DNA from: Vibrio renipiscarius
GTDB taxonomy: Bacteria; Pseudomonadota; Gammaproteobacteria; Enterobacterales; Vibrionaceae
Assembly: GCF_000827885.1 (NCBI RefSeq)
Contig: NZ_JTKH01000006.1
Span: 620,001-684,000, forward strand
Reading direction: 5' to 3'
DNA length: 64,000 nt
Shown: positions 9,890 to 19,419 of the stretch, one piece after another
Numbering within the stretch: position 1 is the stretch's first letter
Layout of the letters: each line of letters starts with the position of its first letter
The notes under the pieces: generated by a model
The model's database searches: none
Told to the model about the DNA's origin: nothing
What the model saw: only the letters and a program-made list of their open reading frames with translations
Position numbers and translations under genes: made by a program

Positions 9890-10720
9890 TTAAGCGTCGT
9901 CACTCACTTCGACTTCGTATGAGGTGAATTTGCGCACGTTGATCACACCCGTATCAAAGATCAAATATTGGCCTTTTATGCCTTTCAATGTCCCAGTGAC
10001 GACAGGGTTTTTATCAAAGTTGTGCGAAACAATCTTTGTGGGATGTTCCGTCACGGGATAGGCGATAGGTGTCACGGATTCGTTGAGAATCTCTACCGCA
10101 TCATCGCCAAATTGTTGCTTGATCTCCGCGATCTTGTCTTCAATGAACGGCAGCAACTCCGCAAATTTGTCTTCAAGTGGAAGTGGTGCGCCATCTTCTT
10201 TAAGTAGCGTACGCCAATTGGTTTTATCTGCGATGTGTTTTGCGAGTTCGATTTCAACCAAGCCAGAAATATAACGAGTCTTCACTTTTAAAATCGGCAG
10301 GCCCTGCGTCGCTCCTTGATCGATCCAGCGCGTTGGGATTTGAGTATGGCGTGTAATTCCGACCTTTAAGCTAGAGGTATTCGATAGGTAGACATAATGG
10401 TCAACCATGCAGTTCTCTTCACCCCATTGTGGCTCACGACAAGTCCCTTGTTCATAGTGACATGTTTCGGGTTTCATGATGCACATATCGCAGCTCGCCA
10501 GCTTCTTCATGCAGACAAAGCAGTGGCCTTGAGAGTAGCTTTTTTTGGTTTTCTTACCACATGATTGACAGAAGATGTTGCCAGTGTGGGTGAGTGTCAG
10601 TGATTTGCCGACAAAAGGCTTAAGATCAACAAGTTGTTCACCAACCGGTAAGTGATAATGAACTTCGTGATCGAGAGATGCACGCATTTTTTGTAGCGTA
10701 CCTGTTGAGATTAATGACAT
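9890..10720 (-). CDS. DUF2797 domain protein with cysteine-rich zinc-binding region
   Basis: A 276-residue conserved protein of unknown function. Residues about 50-100 contain paired cysteines (CQSC, CFVC, CDMC, then CHYEQGTC), very likely zinc ligands. The region DHYVYLSNTSSLKVGITR near residue 108 resembles a GIY-YIG nuclease-type strand, which is seen in this family. The C-terminal 60 residues are beta-rich. It is monocistronic, with convergent neighbours on the left. The function is unknown; a nucleic-acid role is a guess from the zinc and GIY-YIG-like parts. Confidence 0.8.
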   Translation of the reverse strand: MSLISTGTLQKMRASLDHEVHYHLPVGEQLVDLKPFVGKSLTLTHTGNIFCQSCGKKTKKSYSQGHCFVCMKKLASCDMCIMKPETCHYEQGTCREPQWGEENCMVDHYVYLSNTSSLKVGITRHTQIPTRWIDQGATQGLPILKVKTRYISGLVEIELAKHIADKTNWRTLLKEDGAPLPLEDKFAELLPFIEDKIAEIKQQFGDDAVEILNESVTPIAYPVTEHPTKIVSHNFDKNPVVTGTLKGIKGQYLIFDTGVINVRKFTSYEVEVSDDA

Positions 10721-10984
10721 GACTTTGCTCTATTGGTTTTTATTGTGGGGTGATATCCGTCACCACTGTCTATGGCTATGTTAACAGAAATATTATGATA
10801 TTTGATCCGCCATACGCTTATTCTCAGCGGGTGGTCTGTATTCCGGTTGGCATGTTGTATGAACTAGCTCAAAATTATTGTGTCACTGATGTACTTTTAG
10901 TTGTCTTTCAAAGACTAAATGCGTTAGTTTTCCAAAAAAATAAAAATAGATTTATCGGTCAGTTTGGTTTGGTTGTTTTAGGGA

Positions 10985-12295
10985 GTGAAATTGAAAATAA
11001 TTCACAAGGTCGTATTCAGCCTATTCGTCTTTACGATTGCTGTTGTGACTTTACATTGGCTTTATGGCGATAAAAATACGTATCGGATTAATCCGAATGA
11101 GTTTACGTATCTAGCAACGAATGATCAGCTGCAGAAAGGCGCATCCACGAGCACGATTTCAAAACACGATAATGAAGTGATTCTCGATTGTGAATTGAAA
11201 GTGAGTGCGGATTACAAGTGGCCCTATTGTGGTGTTTCCATTCTTTATGATGAAAATGATCCGACGCAAGGGGTGGATTTTTCCGATGTCCATACTGTGC
11301 GCTTAGATGTCGATTTTAAGCGATTGGATGGGGGAGAGAGCCCGGCAATGCGTGTTTATTTGCGCAATTATAACCCGGTTTATTCGCAGCCAGATAATGA
11401 ATATACGCACAAATATAACGGGCTTGATTACCGGCAAGCGGATTATTCTCGCGTGATTGAAGTGCCATTGAAAAGCTTACAAGTGCTGACTTGGTGGCTA
11501 GTCGATAATAAAATTCCTATCGCGCATGCCGCACCTGAATTTAATAATATTAATCGTATTGAATTTGCTACGGGTTCAGGTACACCGGTTGGTGTATATC
11601 AATTACACATAAGAAACATTGAATTTGTCGGGCATTATATTGATGGCGAAAAATTGATGTTGTTATTGTTGTTTCTGTGGGTGGGGCTCGGTGTGCTATT
11701 CAGCGTATCTGAAATTCGCCACAAACAACGTATTGTGCGGGAATCAGAAGTACGACAGAAGCATCTCAAAAACCTGAATCAATCGCTGCGTGAAGAAAAT
11801 ACGCAATTCGCTGCGATGGCGCATCGTGATGCACTAACGGGCGCGATGAATCGACATGCGATTCGTTCATGGTTAGAGGTAGAATACTCAATCGAAAATG
11901 AAACGCGCCCAGCGCTTTCGGTCATCTATCTCGATATCGACCACTTCAAAAAAGTGAACGATGTTTATGGCCATAAGATAGGGGACGACATTTTACGTGA
12001 GTTTACTTTGGTGGTGATGGCTGAACTAGAAAAGAGTGATCGCTTTGCTCGTTGGGGAGGAGAAGAGTTTGTCATTTTTTGCCCAACCAAGACGGTCGAT
12101 GAGGCGTATCTTTTGGCCGAACGCTTACGTCAGAAGATTGAGCAGCATGCTTGGATGCATGATGGCAAAATCACGGCAAGCCTTGGTGTAACAGAGCTTT
12201 ATGATGAAACCGCTATCGATATGCTGACGCGGGCTGATGAATTACTGTATACCGCTAAGCGTAATGGTCGAAACCGAGTTGAAGTCGCTAACTAA
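10985..12295 (+). CDS. Membrane-bound diguanylate cyclase (GGEEF)
   Basis: A 436-residue protein that makes cyclic di-GMP from two GTP. A transmembrane segment at about 7-24 and a second at about 225-245 enclose a periplasmic sensory domain of about 200 residues that I do not recognise. A short coiled stretch leads to the cyclase domain (about 280-436), with DALTGAMNR, YLDIDHFKKVND and the catalytic RWGGEEF near residue 358. The inhibitory RxxD site five residues before the motif reads EKSD, so product feedback is probably lost. The start is either GTG 10985 or TTG 10991; GGGAG at 10981-10985 fits the TTG better. Confidence 0.9.
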   Translation: MKLKIIHKVVFSLFVFTIAVVTLHWLYGDKNTYRINPNEFTYLATNDQLQKGASTSTISKHDNEVILDCELKVSADYKWPYCGVSILYDENDPTQGVDFSDVHTVRLDVDFKRLDGGESPAMRVYLRNYNPVYSQPDNEYTHKYNGLDYRQADYSRVIEVPLKSLQVLTWWLVDNKIPIAHAAPEFNNINRIEFATGSGTPVGVYQLHIRNIEFVGHYIDGEKLMLLLLFLWVGLGVLFSVSEIRHKQRIVRESEVRQKHLKNLNQSLREENTQFAAMAHRDALTGAMNRHAIRSWLEVEYSIENETRPALSVIYLDIDHFKKVNDVYGHKIGDDILREFTLVVMAELEKSDRFARWGGEEFVIFCPTKTVDEAYLLAERLRQKIEQHAWMHDGKITASLGVTELYDETAIDMLTRADELLYTAKRNGRNRVEVAN

Positions 12296-12330
12296 ACGAT
12301 GTTATGCGGTTAATGGCGGTGCTATTGTGA

Positions 12331-12357
12331 CAAACATGCCCTTTGAGGGCATGTTTG
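12331..12357 (+). terminator. Rho-independent terminator after the diguanylate cyclase
   Basis: A perfect 12-bp stem (CAAACATGCCCT/AGGGCATGTTTG) with a TTG loop, followed by TTTATT, lies 36 bases after the stop. Confidence 0.85.
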
Positions 12358-12394
12358 TTTATTGAATTATCGCGGGCTGGCTTGTCGGTATCGC

Positions 12395-13123
12395 TTATTG
12401 TGAAGGCGTATCATCCGGTGAATTATGTTGTGCATTTTCACTGACGATGGGCTCTTTAGGCCCTAAAAACTTCGGTTTTTCTTGTGTGATATAAAGGTCA
12501 AGCACGGCTTTCACACGCGCAAACACTTCACGGAAACGAACTTTAAAACCAGAATGGCTACTTGGGCCGGGAACGGCGAAACACTTCGCTTCTATGTTGT
12601 GATAGTTAGCGATGAACAACGCACGCTCACAATGAAATTTCTGCGAAATAATCAAGAAATTGTCGGTGTCGAAGATTTCTTTCGCTCGCACGACGGAGTC
12701 TAAGGTCCGAAAACCGGCGTAGTCTAGGTAGATGTGTTCTTCAGGGACATCAGAGCGAAGTAAGTCGCGCTTCATTGTCCAAGGTTCGTTGTATGAACGG
12801 TGGGCATTGTCGCCACTTAGCAGAAAGTTAGACACTTTGTCTTGCTGATAAAGCGTAATCGCCGCATTGATACGATGAAGATAATACTCGTTGAGCACTT
12901 TACCTAAATACTTACTGGTACCCAATACCACCGCCACATTGACCGGTTCAACGTCTTCTGCCGCGAAGTAAAGTTGATCTTGGGTTTGATAACTTATCCA
13001 TCGGTCAATAGCAAAGAGCGCTGCAATCATAAGGATTGCTAACAATAACGTTATCTTTACTGTTGTCATTATCCACTTTGCCCCACGTACTTTTCGCGAG
13101 CTGTGATCCAAAAATTTACGCAC
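12395..13123 (-). CDS. sanA: SanA-like envelope protein (DUF218/YdcF fold)
   Basis: A 242-residue inner-membrane protein with one N-terminal transmembrane helix (ITLLLAILMIAALFAI) and a periplasmic DUF218 domain. Diagnostic segments shared with E. coli SanA include VVLGTSKY, LLSGDNAHRSYNEP, LDYAGFRTLDSVVRAKEIF and QKFHCERALFIA. SanA affects outer-membrane permeability and vancomycin resistance at high temperature; the biochemical activity is unknown. The GTG at 13123 has a weak ribosome site. The ATG at 13069, with AAGTGG upstream, would give a protein starting just before the membrane helix, like E. coli SanA, and may be the true start. Confidence 0.88.
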   Translation of the reverse strand: MRKFLDHSSRKVRGAKWIMTTVKITLLLAILMIAALFAIDRWISYQTQDQLYFAAEDVEPVNVAVVLGTSKYLGKVLNEYYLHRINAAITLYQQDKVSNFLLSGDNAHRSYNEPWTMKRDLLRSDVPEEHIYLDYAGFRTLDSVVRAKEIFDTDNFLIISQKFHCERALFIANYHNIEAKCFAVPGPSSHSGFKVRFREVFARVKAVLDLYITQEKPKFLGPKEPIVSENAQHNSPDDTPSQ

Positions 13124-13495
13124 TAAATCTGTCTATTCCTTTGAGCTCAAACCGACAATAACAACGTTTGTCACTGCCACAGTAAGTAGTATGCCATCAG
13201 GTTTCGGGTTTTATGTCTTGATTACGTTAGGTATTACGCACGCAATCCTTAAACGGTCACTAAACGCATTGTTTAAGATAAAGATAATGGTTCTTACGAA
13301 CAAATGCGCGTTTTGGTCTTATTTTCATCAAAGATAAGGGGCTCTCATCGTTATCCCATCAGACATGCATCGGCTGTCTTTCGTGTCGAAACGTCACCGA
13401 TATAAACGGAAGGTGATGTTTCTGTGGGAATCAATGGCAAAAGAGACCGAATGAAAACAAAGCCTCACATTAGAGGCTTTGTTTTTGGGCGTCGA
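13124..13495. other. Intergenic region between sanA and maeA
   Basis: The 372 bases hold the sanA promoter region and the maeA terminator. CTTAAAC near 13252 faces GTTTAAG about 16 bases later, a weak inverted repeat. I see no gene or recognised RNA. Confidence 0.45.
13454..13485 (-). terminator. Rho-independent terminator of maeA
   Basis: A 13-bp stem (AAAACAAAGCCTC/GAGGCTTTGTTTT) with a six-base loop lies about 10 bases beyond the maeA stop, with T residues on the minus-strand side. Confidence 0.85.
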
Positions 13496-15184
13496 TTAGA
13501 AAGCAGTACGCTTGTAACGACGGTAAACCGGTTGCCAGAAGTAGGCTTCAATCGCTTCTTCCAGTGCTTCATCGGTGATCTCTTGAGCAACGCCTTGCTC
13601 AATCGCTTTTTTACCAACGGCAAACGCGATTTTTTTCGATACCGAGTGAATCGCTTCCAAAGGTGGAAGCAATGCACCATGACCATCAATGGCCAGTGGT
13701 GAGCAGGTTGCGAGCGCTCGGCTCGATTCCTGCAGCATTTCATCCGTAACACGACGTGCTGATACGGCAAGCACGCCTAAACCAATACCTGGGAAGATGT
13801 AACTGTTGTTACATTGCGCGATAGGATAGGTTTTACCATCGTGAACCACAGGATCAAATGGGCTGCCTGTAGCAACTAATGCTTCACCGTTGGTCCAGCG
13901 AATGATGTCGTTTGGTGTTGCTTCTACACGACTGGTTGGGTTTGATAATGGGAACACGATAGGGCGTTCACAATGCTTGTGCATTTCTTGGATGACATCT
14001 TTGCTAAACAAACCTGGTGCACCTGATACACCAATCAGTACCGTTGGTTTTGCGTTCGCCATGACATCAAGTAATGAGAAGCCATTGCCTTCATTTTCCC
14101 AGTTAACCGTGTTTTCGGTAGGTTGAACCAATCGCTGTTGGAAGTCGAGTAGGTTTGGCATACCTTCTTGCAGTAGGCCCCAACGGTCAACCATGTAAAC
14201 TTGAGAACGGGCTTGAGCGTCAGAAACGCCTTCCGTTACCATTTGTGCAATGATCGCTTCGGCAATACCACAGCCTGCTGAACCCGCGCCTAAGAAGGTG
14301 ATGCGCTGTTCAGAGAGCTTGGTGCCTGCGGCTTTACATGCCGCCAGTAGCGAGCCAACCGTGACCGCAGCCGTACCTTGAATATCATCATTGAAGCAAC
14401 AAATACGGTTTTTGTAACGCTCAAGCAGCGGCATGGCATTTTTTTGTGCGAAATCTTCAAACTGAACCAGCGCTTCTGGCCAACGACGTTGTACGGCTTG
14501 AATAAATTCTTCCACAAACGCGTCGTAATCTGCGCCAGTAATGCGCGGGTGACGCCAGCCCATGTACATTGGGTCAGCGAGACGTTGTGGGTTATTGGTA
14601 CCAACATCTAACACGATTGGCAGCGTATAAGCCGGGCTAATGCCGCCACACGCGGTATACAGCGCCAGTTTACCAATAGGAATACCCATGCCACCGATGC
14701 CTTGGTCGCCCAGACCAAGAATACGCTCGCCGTCAGTAACCACAATGACTTTTACGTTGTGGTTTGACGCGTTGTTCAGGATGTCATCAATGCGATCACG
14801 ATTTGCGTAAGAAACGAAGAGTCCACGGCCACGACGATAAATATTTGAGAAGTTCTCACATGCGGCACCGACCGTTGGCGTGTAGATGATTGGCATCATT
14901 TCAGAAATGTGGTTCTGAACTAAGCGATAGAAAAGCGTTTCGTTAGTATCTTGAATATTACGCAGATAGATGTGCTTATCCATGTCATTCTCGAAACTGC
15001 GATATTGCTGATACGCACGCTCGACCTGTTCTTGAATCGTTTCAGTCGTCTCTGGCAGGAGACCTTCTAAATTGAAGGAGATGCGTTCTTGTGCGCTAAA
15101 CGCACTGCCTTTGTTCAGCAGTGGAGTACTAAGAAGCGCAGGGCCTGCGAAAGGAATATAGAGTGGACGTTTGTCGTTATACAT
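13496..15184 (-). CDS. maeA: NAD-dependent malic enzyme
   Basis: A 562-residue oxidative malate decarboxylase (malate to pyruvate, CO2 and NADH) of the large SfcA/MaeA type. Diagnostic parts are the N-terminal [21 protein letters not shown], the metal-site region [16 protein letters not shown] followed by [11 protein letters not shown], the NAD-binding [15 protein letters not shown] and the C-terminal FPLSNPTSR. The length matches the family (about 565). The ATG at 15184 has AGG upstream. It is monocistronic, and nothing in the upstream 200 bases clearly indicates regulation. Confidence 0.96.
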   Translation of the reverse strand: MYNDKRPLYIPFAGPALLSTPLLNKGSAFSAQERISFNLEGLLPETTETIQEQVERAYQQYRSFENDMDKHIYLRNIQDTNETLFYRLVQNHISEMMPIIYTPTVGAACENFSNIYRRGRGLFVSYANRDRIDDILNNASNHNVKVIVVTDGERILGLGDQGIGGMGIPIGKLALYTACGGISPAYTLPIVLDVGTNNPQRLADPMYMGWRHPRITGADYDAFVEEFIQAVQRRWPEALVQFEDFAQKNAMPLLERYKNRICCFNDDIQGTAAVTVGSLLAACKAAGTKLSEQRITFLGAGSAGCGIAEAIIAQMVTEGVSDAQARSQVYMVDRWGLLQEGMPNLLDFQQRLVQPTENTVNWENEGNGFSLLDVMANAKPTVLIGVSGAPGLFSKDVIQEMHKHCERPIVFPLSNPTSRVEATPNDIIRWTNGEALVATGSPFDPVVHDGKTYPIAQCNNSYIFPGIGLGVLAVSARRVTDEMLQESSRALATCSPLAIDGHGALLPPLEAIHSVSKKIAFAVGKKAIEQGVAQEITDEALEEAIEAYFWQPVYRRYKRTAF

Positions 15185-15381
15185 TGCGAACCTATTATCG
15201 GGTACGAGGAACAGTTGAGCGTGTGTTCGATGCCAGTTAAGGAAGCTAACATGGGAATCTTTAAGCTATTGTAACGTGGCTTTGTATGGTCGACAAGGAA
15301 CACGCGTCTAACTGGGATCTTAATATCCACATATTCGCTTTATCGTTATAATCAGCGAGTTAATTATTATCGTGTGCAGCT

Positions 15382-17727
15382 ATGACCTCATTACCTATCG
15401 ATACACTTCGCGACACTTTTCTGACTCAGTTGGCGCAAAATCATCTCATTGTCGAAGCCGAGACGGGCTCAGGAAAATCCACTCGATTGCCCGTTTGGGC
15501 GGCAGAGCAAGGGCGGGTGTTGGTGATTGAACCGCGCCGTATTGCTTGTACCTCTTTAGCTCAATATTTGGCTCAACAGCGTAATGAAGCTGTCGGTGAC
15601 TCGATTGGTTATGCGATAAAACTCGAAACGCGCTTTAATGAGAATAGCCAAGTCGTGTTTGTGACACCTGGCGTTGCATTACGATGGTTCAGTGAAAACC
15701 AGTTAGCGGAATACGACATCGTGATTGTCGATGAGTTTCACGAACGCCGCTGGGACACCGACCTGTTAGTGGCTTTGTTAAAAGAACATCAGAAGCAGCG
15801 CCTGGTGGTGACATCTGCAACCATTGAGGGGGCAAAACTTGCCAGTTACGTTAGCGCCAAACGTCTCCAAGCCGAAGGTCGCCAGTTTCAAGTCAGTTTG
15901 CAATATCGTGCCAATGATTCTCGTCAGCTTCCTGATAGCCGACATCTAGAACAACGCGTGAAACAAGAAGTATTAACGGCTTTACAAGCCGGTCCGGGGG
16001 ATATTTTAGTCTTCCTGCCGGGACGGAAAGAAATCACGCAGTGCGCTCAAATGTTGCAAGGGTTGGAGGACGTGGTCATTGCGCCATTGCATGCCTCGGT
16101 CAGTGATGAACAACGCGAAGTTGCCCTCAATATACAACCGAAAACCAAGGTGGTATTGGCAACGAATGTCGCGGAAACATCGTTGACGATCCCCAATATT
16201 GTCCGAGTGATTGATTCTGGACTCGAGCGTCGGACGGAGCAGCGCAATGGCCGGACAACATTGAGCCTAAAACATATCTCACAAGCCAGTGCGAAGCAGC
16301 GGGCAGGGCGAGCGGGGCGCGTTATGGATGGAACCTGTGTTCGACTTTATGGCGAGCACGCAGCATTGGCGCTTGTAACGCCCCCCGAAATGCATCGCGA
16401 GGCTCTGACAGAGGCGATGCTAGCATCGGCTTGCTGTCATCATCCGTTAACCTCACTCGTGTTCGTGGAGGCGCTCCCTGAAAAGAGTGTGAATCAGGCA
16501 TACCAATTATTACAAGGGATGCGAGCGATTGATTCGCAGGGTAAAGCGACGGAGCATGGGCGGAAAATGTACCCATTGCCAATTGATGCGCTGGTGGCCG
16601 ATTTAGTTACCCGCATGCCATCAAAAGCGCTTAAAGAAGCCATGATTGATTACGCTGCCGTTTTGGCGACGCCCACAAAGCTCTATCGTTTGAGCCGCGA
16701 TGAAGAACAACTCGAGCAACTTAATCAACAAGAGTCACTTGGTAGTGACGCGCAATTGGCCATTGGCTTGATGCGTGGCGAGCCCTTTTCTGGTTTAGAG
16801 GTGGATATCGATGCGCTTCGCGAAGCGAGAGGGTTGGCCGAGCAAATGCGCGACGTTTTTGAATTACCTCAACTTGAGGTGGCTTCGCGCTATCGTCATG
16901 ACGATTTGGTTCTGGCCATTGCAACTCTTCACCCCGAGTTGATTTTTGTTCGCCGAACGAAAAGGCGAGAGGCCCTTGGCAATGGTGCGATGGAAGTCGT
17001 GCTTGGTCGAGAAAGTCGCTTCTTAAGTCAATCTGAGGCGGCCATTGTGTTGGATACCCATAGCTTACCCGGTCGCGGGGTGAAACAGACGCTGACACTC
17101 GCGACACAAGTTCTTCCGATCGCTCTTAGCTCTTTGGAAGACTTGGGGTTGGGAGAGTGGCAAGAAAGCAGCGTTGTTGTCGAACAAGACAAAACGTATA
17201 TCGAAATGGTGCTGGTTTACGCGGGGCGAGTGATCGCGACGAAAAAGACCTTGGCGCAAGGTGCTCTTGTGATCTCACCTATTTTAAACGCGGTGAAAGC
17301 CGGGGAGTATCTAAGCGGTTTCTATTTAAAACGTCAGACTGAGATTTTGCACTGGCGCTTATATGTAGAACTCGGTTTAGCGGGTGATGTGAGCCATAAC
17401 AATGTCACGTTTGATGGTTGGTTTTCCGAACAACTACAATTGCTGGAACTTAACGATATCGATGATCTTGAACTCTTCTCGAGTGAGGATTTTATGTTTG
17501 AGGGCATCCCTTATTGGGAATATGAGGATTTCGCGGCACGTTTCCCTTACCAGTTAGCATTGGGGGACCTCAATCTCGACGTTGAATACCAACCTGCCGC
17601 TAAATTGGTCTATGTGGTTTATCGCGACGGTTTACGAAAAGGTGATCCTAAGCGATGGGAGCTGCCTCGTTGGCAGGGGTGGCGTGTGAAGTATCGAAAA
17701 TCGAGTCGTATTTTAGATATAAAATAG
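15382..17727 (+). CDS. DEAH-box helicase, HrpB/HrpA-related
   Basis: A 781-residue superfamily 2 helicase. Motif I is AETGSGKST (near 25), Ia is EPRRIACTSLA, motif II is DEFH (a variant of DEAH), motif III is SAT, and motif VI is QRAGRAGR. A helicase-associated HA2-like region follows. The C-terminal third (about 520-781) ends in a segment like the HrpB C-terminus (LVYVVYRDGLRKGDPKRWELPRWQGW). It is somewhat shorter than HrpB (about 810) and differs enough that it may be a separate paralogue. Its RNA target is unknown. The ribosome site before ATG 15382 is weak. Confidence 0.85.
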   Translation: MTSLPIDTLRDTFLTQLAQNHLIVEAETGSGKSTRLPVWAAEQGRVLVIEPRRIACTSLAQYLAQQRNEAVGDSIGYAIKLETRFNENSQVVFVTPGVALRWFSENQLAEYDIVIVDEFHERRWDTDLLVALLKEHQKQRLVVTSATIEGAKLASYVSAKRLQAEGRQFQVSLQYRANDSRQLPDSRHLEQRVKQEVLTALQAGPGDILVFLPGRKEITQCAQMLQGLEDVVIAPLHASVSDEQREVALNIQPKTKVVLATNVAETSLTIPNIVRVIDSGLERRTEQRNGRTTLSLKHISQASAKQRAGRAGRVMDGTCVRLYGEHAALALVTPPEMHREALTEAMLASACCHHPLTSLVFVEALPEKSVNQAYQLLQGMRAIDSQGKATEHGRKMYPLPIDALVADLVTRMPSKALKEAMIDYAAVLATPTKLYRLSRDEEQLEQLNQQESLGSDAQLAIGLMRGEPFSGLEVDIDALREARGLAEQMRDVFELPQLEVASRYRHDDLVLAIATLHPELIFVRRTKRREALGNGAMEVVLGRESRFLSQSEAAIVLDTHSLPGRGVKQTLTLATQVLPIALSSLEDLGLGEWQESSVVVEQDKTYIEMVLVYAGRVIATKKTLAQGALVISPILNAVKAGEYLSGFYLKRQTEILHWRLYVELGLAGDVSHNNVTFDGWFSEQLQLLELNDIDDLELFSSEDFMFEGIPYWEYEDFAARFPYQLALGDLNLDVEYQPAAKLVYVVYRDGLRKGDPKRWELPRWQGWRVKYRKSSRILDIK

Positions 17728-17954
17728 TCACTTATGGTGGTGTCGGTGAAATGGAGAAATTTGGTGAGCCATTTATTAAGCAATAGGTTTTATATGTAAT
17801 TCACTTGCGCGTGCTTTGTTATTATTTTGGTTTTTATATGCCTTTTTTATGCGCTAAAAACGAATAAAAGACCAATGTTCTATATCCTATTGCTATATGT
17901 GTTCAGTTGACTGATATTGGAATTACTGTGTTGCCAATATCGCGGGGGATGGAT

Positions 17955-18332
17955 ATGGAATGTCAAGGCAAGACATGCGTGGTTTTTGACTACACTTCAT
18001 TTTTGGGCGAGGAATGCTCGAAAAAATGGACGTTTTTAGAGGCGTTAAGTACGATTGCTCCCATCTTCAGTCTAGCGTGGAATGATACAATAAAAACAAC
18101 ATGCGGACCGGAAGAGCGCTTGTGGGAGCAAGCGATGAAGTCGCTCTCTGCTAGTCACAGTGATGAAGCCAACATTAATATGCTTGTTAAGCTGGCGAAA
18201 ACAGAAGGTATTCAGGAATTAAAGCTGGTTATGCCGTATGAACTGGAAAAAGATCAGATCGAACGGTTACAACAGCAATTGAGTGTGAGTATTAAAAACT
18301 TAGACCAAGATGAATTCATGATTACGTTATAA
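17955..18332 (+). CDS. Small protein of unknown function
   Basis: This gene is not recognised. From ATG 17955, with a GGGGG run six bases upstream, it encodes 125 residues; an ATG two codons earlier and a TTG at 17907 are alternatives. Cysteines at residues 3, 8 and about 19 (MECQGKTC...LGEEC) recall a metal or disulfide site, but no family motif follows. There is no signal peptide or membrane segment. The C-terminal half is predicted helical and acidic. It stands alone, followed at once by a very strong terminator, which supports it being an expressed gene. Confidence 0.65.
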   Translation: MECQGKTCVVFDYTSFLGEECSKKWTFLEALSTIAPIFSLAWNDTIKTTCGPEERLWEQAMKSLSASHSDEANINMLVKLAKTEGIQELKLVMPYELEKDQIERLQQQLSVSIKNLDQDEFMITL

Positions 18333-18368
18333 AAAAAAGGTTTGCGGCTTCGGCCGCAAACCTTTTTT
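18333..18368 (+). terminator. Strong Rho-independent terminator with UUCG tetraloop
   Basis: A 16-bp perfect stem ending in GCGGC-TTCG-GCCGC, with A-tract and T-tract arms, begins immediately after the stop of the small unknown gene. The A-tract lets it work on either strand. Confidence 0.92.
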
Positions 18369-18550
18369 GTTCCTCGGGCCGACCATGTCCAACCATTAAT
18401 TTTTACGCCTATCTTCAGTGACGTTTTAACACCATTTAAGACGCTATCCCCAAGATTTAAATACCTAACTTGTTGTTTTTAGATTTGGTTACTACGATTA
18501 TTTTTGTTCAAAAAGAACGAATCGTAACGACTCGTCGGATAGGAGGTCAG

Positions 18551-19192
18551 ATGGAACTGAGTCAAATTAAAACATGCAGCGTGGCTTTGCTGGTTATCGC
18601 CACGACGTTACCTATCTCATTGGCCAGTTACGGGCAAGTTGGTGGTTCTGAACATCGTTATGCCTACGTGGATTTTTCATCAGGCTCGCTGGATGAAAAT
18701 ATAGGCGATAACAGCAATGTGACGGCGATTAAAGTGGGTGGTCAGTTGCCGATGGATCAGCGCTGGCTCGCCACTCTCGATTATTCCGCTCGCTTTATAC
18801 ATCTCGAGAACACAACCACAGAAATTTATACGCTGTTGCCCGGTATTGCGGCTCGGTTTGATGTTGGGTCTGGTTTTGAAGTTGTGACCGGAGCGAAAGT
18901 GGGGATGCAATGGGCTCGCTTAACGGATGATGACACGGATATAAAGCTTGAAAGTAGCAATGAATTTGTTTGGGGTGCTGATGTTGGCTTGATTTATAAC
19001 ATCACACCGCGCTGGCGACTAGCGACAGACGCAGAGCTAAATCGTAGTGACATATTGGATGTGGAAATTTATTCATTGCGAGCGGATTACCGATTTGACT
19101 CAGGCTTTACCGTTGGTGGCTTTTATAGTCACCGTGATAGTGATCGAGGCTCGACGAATGAAGGCGGGGTTGCGTTGAAGCTGTTTTTCTAA
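18551..19192 (+). CDS. Outer-membrane beta-barrel protein of unknown function
   Basis: A 213-residue protein starting at ATG 18551, with a perfect AGGAGG four bases upstream of the initiation codon. The signal peptide spans about residues 1-27 (SVALLVIATTLPISLA, then SYG). The mature part alternates polar and hydrophobic residues in strands (YAYVDFSSG, AIKVGGQLP, ATLDYSARFIH, EVVTGAKVGMQWA, SLRADYRF, FTVGGFYSHR) and ends in phenylalanine, as needed for BAM-dependent insertion. The size suggests an eight-stranded barrel like OmpW/OmpX or porin-family adhesins, but I cannot name it. No adjacent partner is evident. Confidence 0.75.
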   Translation: MELSQIKTCSVALLVIATTLPISLASYGQVGGSEHRYAYVDFSSGSLDENIGDNSNVTAIKVGGQLPMDQRWLATLDYSARFIHLENTTTEIYTLLPGIAARFDVGSGFEVVTGAKVGMQWARLTDDDTDIKLESSNEFVWGADVGLIYNITPRWRLATDAELNRSDILDVEIYSLRADYRFDSGFTVGGFYSHRDSDRGSTNEGGVALKLFF

Positions 19193-19218
19193 TGAGTCCG
19201 ATGATTTATGTGGCATTC

Positions 19219-19345
19219 TATCTCCGTCCTACTTGACGTTGCAGCGGTGTTGACTGGCACTCTCAATCCTTATCGCATCGCGTATCTATGCGCATAGGCT
19301 TTGCGCGATTGTAGCCTACCCGCATCTTCGAGTTGTTTAGGTATC
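19219..19345. repeat. Intergenic repeat, copy A (about 127 bp)
   Basis: This segment aligns along its full length with 62709-62836; both share GTTGACTGGCACTCTCAA and end in a GCATCTTC(G/A)AGTTG block. It begins TATCTCC and includes CTACTTGACGTTGCAG near its left end. It is probably a non-autonomous, MITE- or ERIC-like element of Vibrionaceae. It lies between the barrel gene and aspC. Confidence 0.7.
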
Positions 19346-19371
19346 AGTAAATCGTTCATATTCAAGGTGCT

Positions 19372-19397
19372 AAAAAGCCAGCGTATGCTGGCTTTTT
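19372..19397 (-). terminator. Rho-independent terminator of aspC
   Basis: A perfect 11-bp stem (AAAAAGCCAGC/GCTGGCTTTTT) with a GTAT loop lies 22 bases after the aspC stop; its arms supply T runs on either strand. Confidence 0.88.
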
Positions 19398-19419
19398 GGA
19401 CTGAGCGATAAATCGATAC

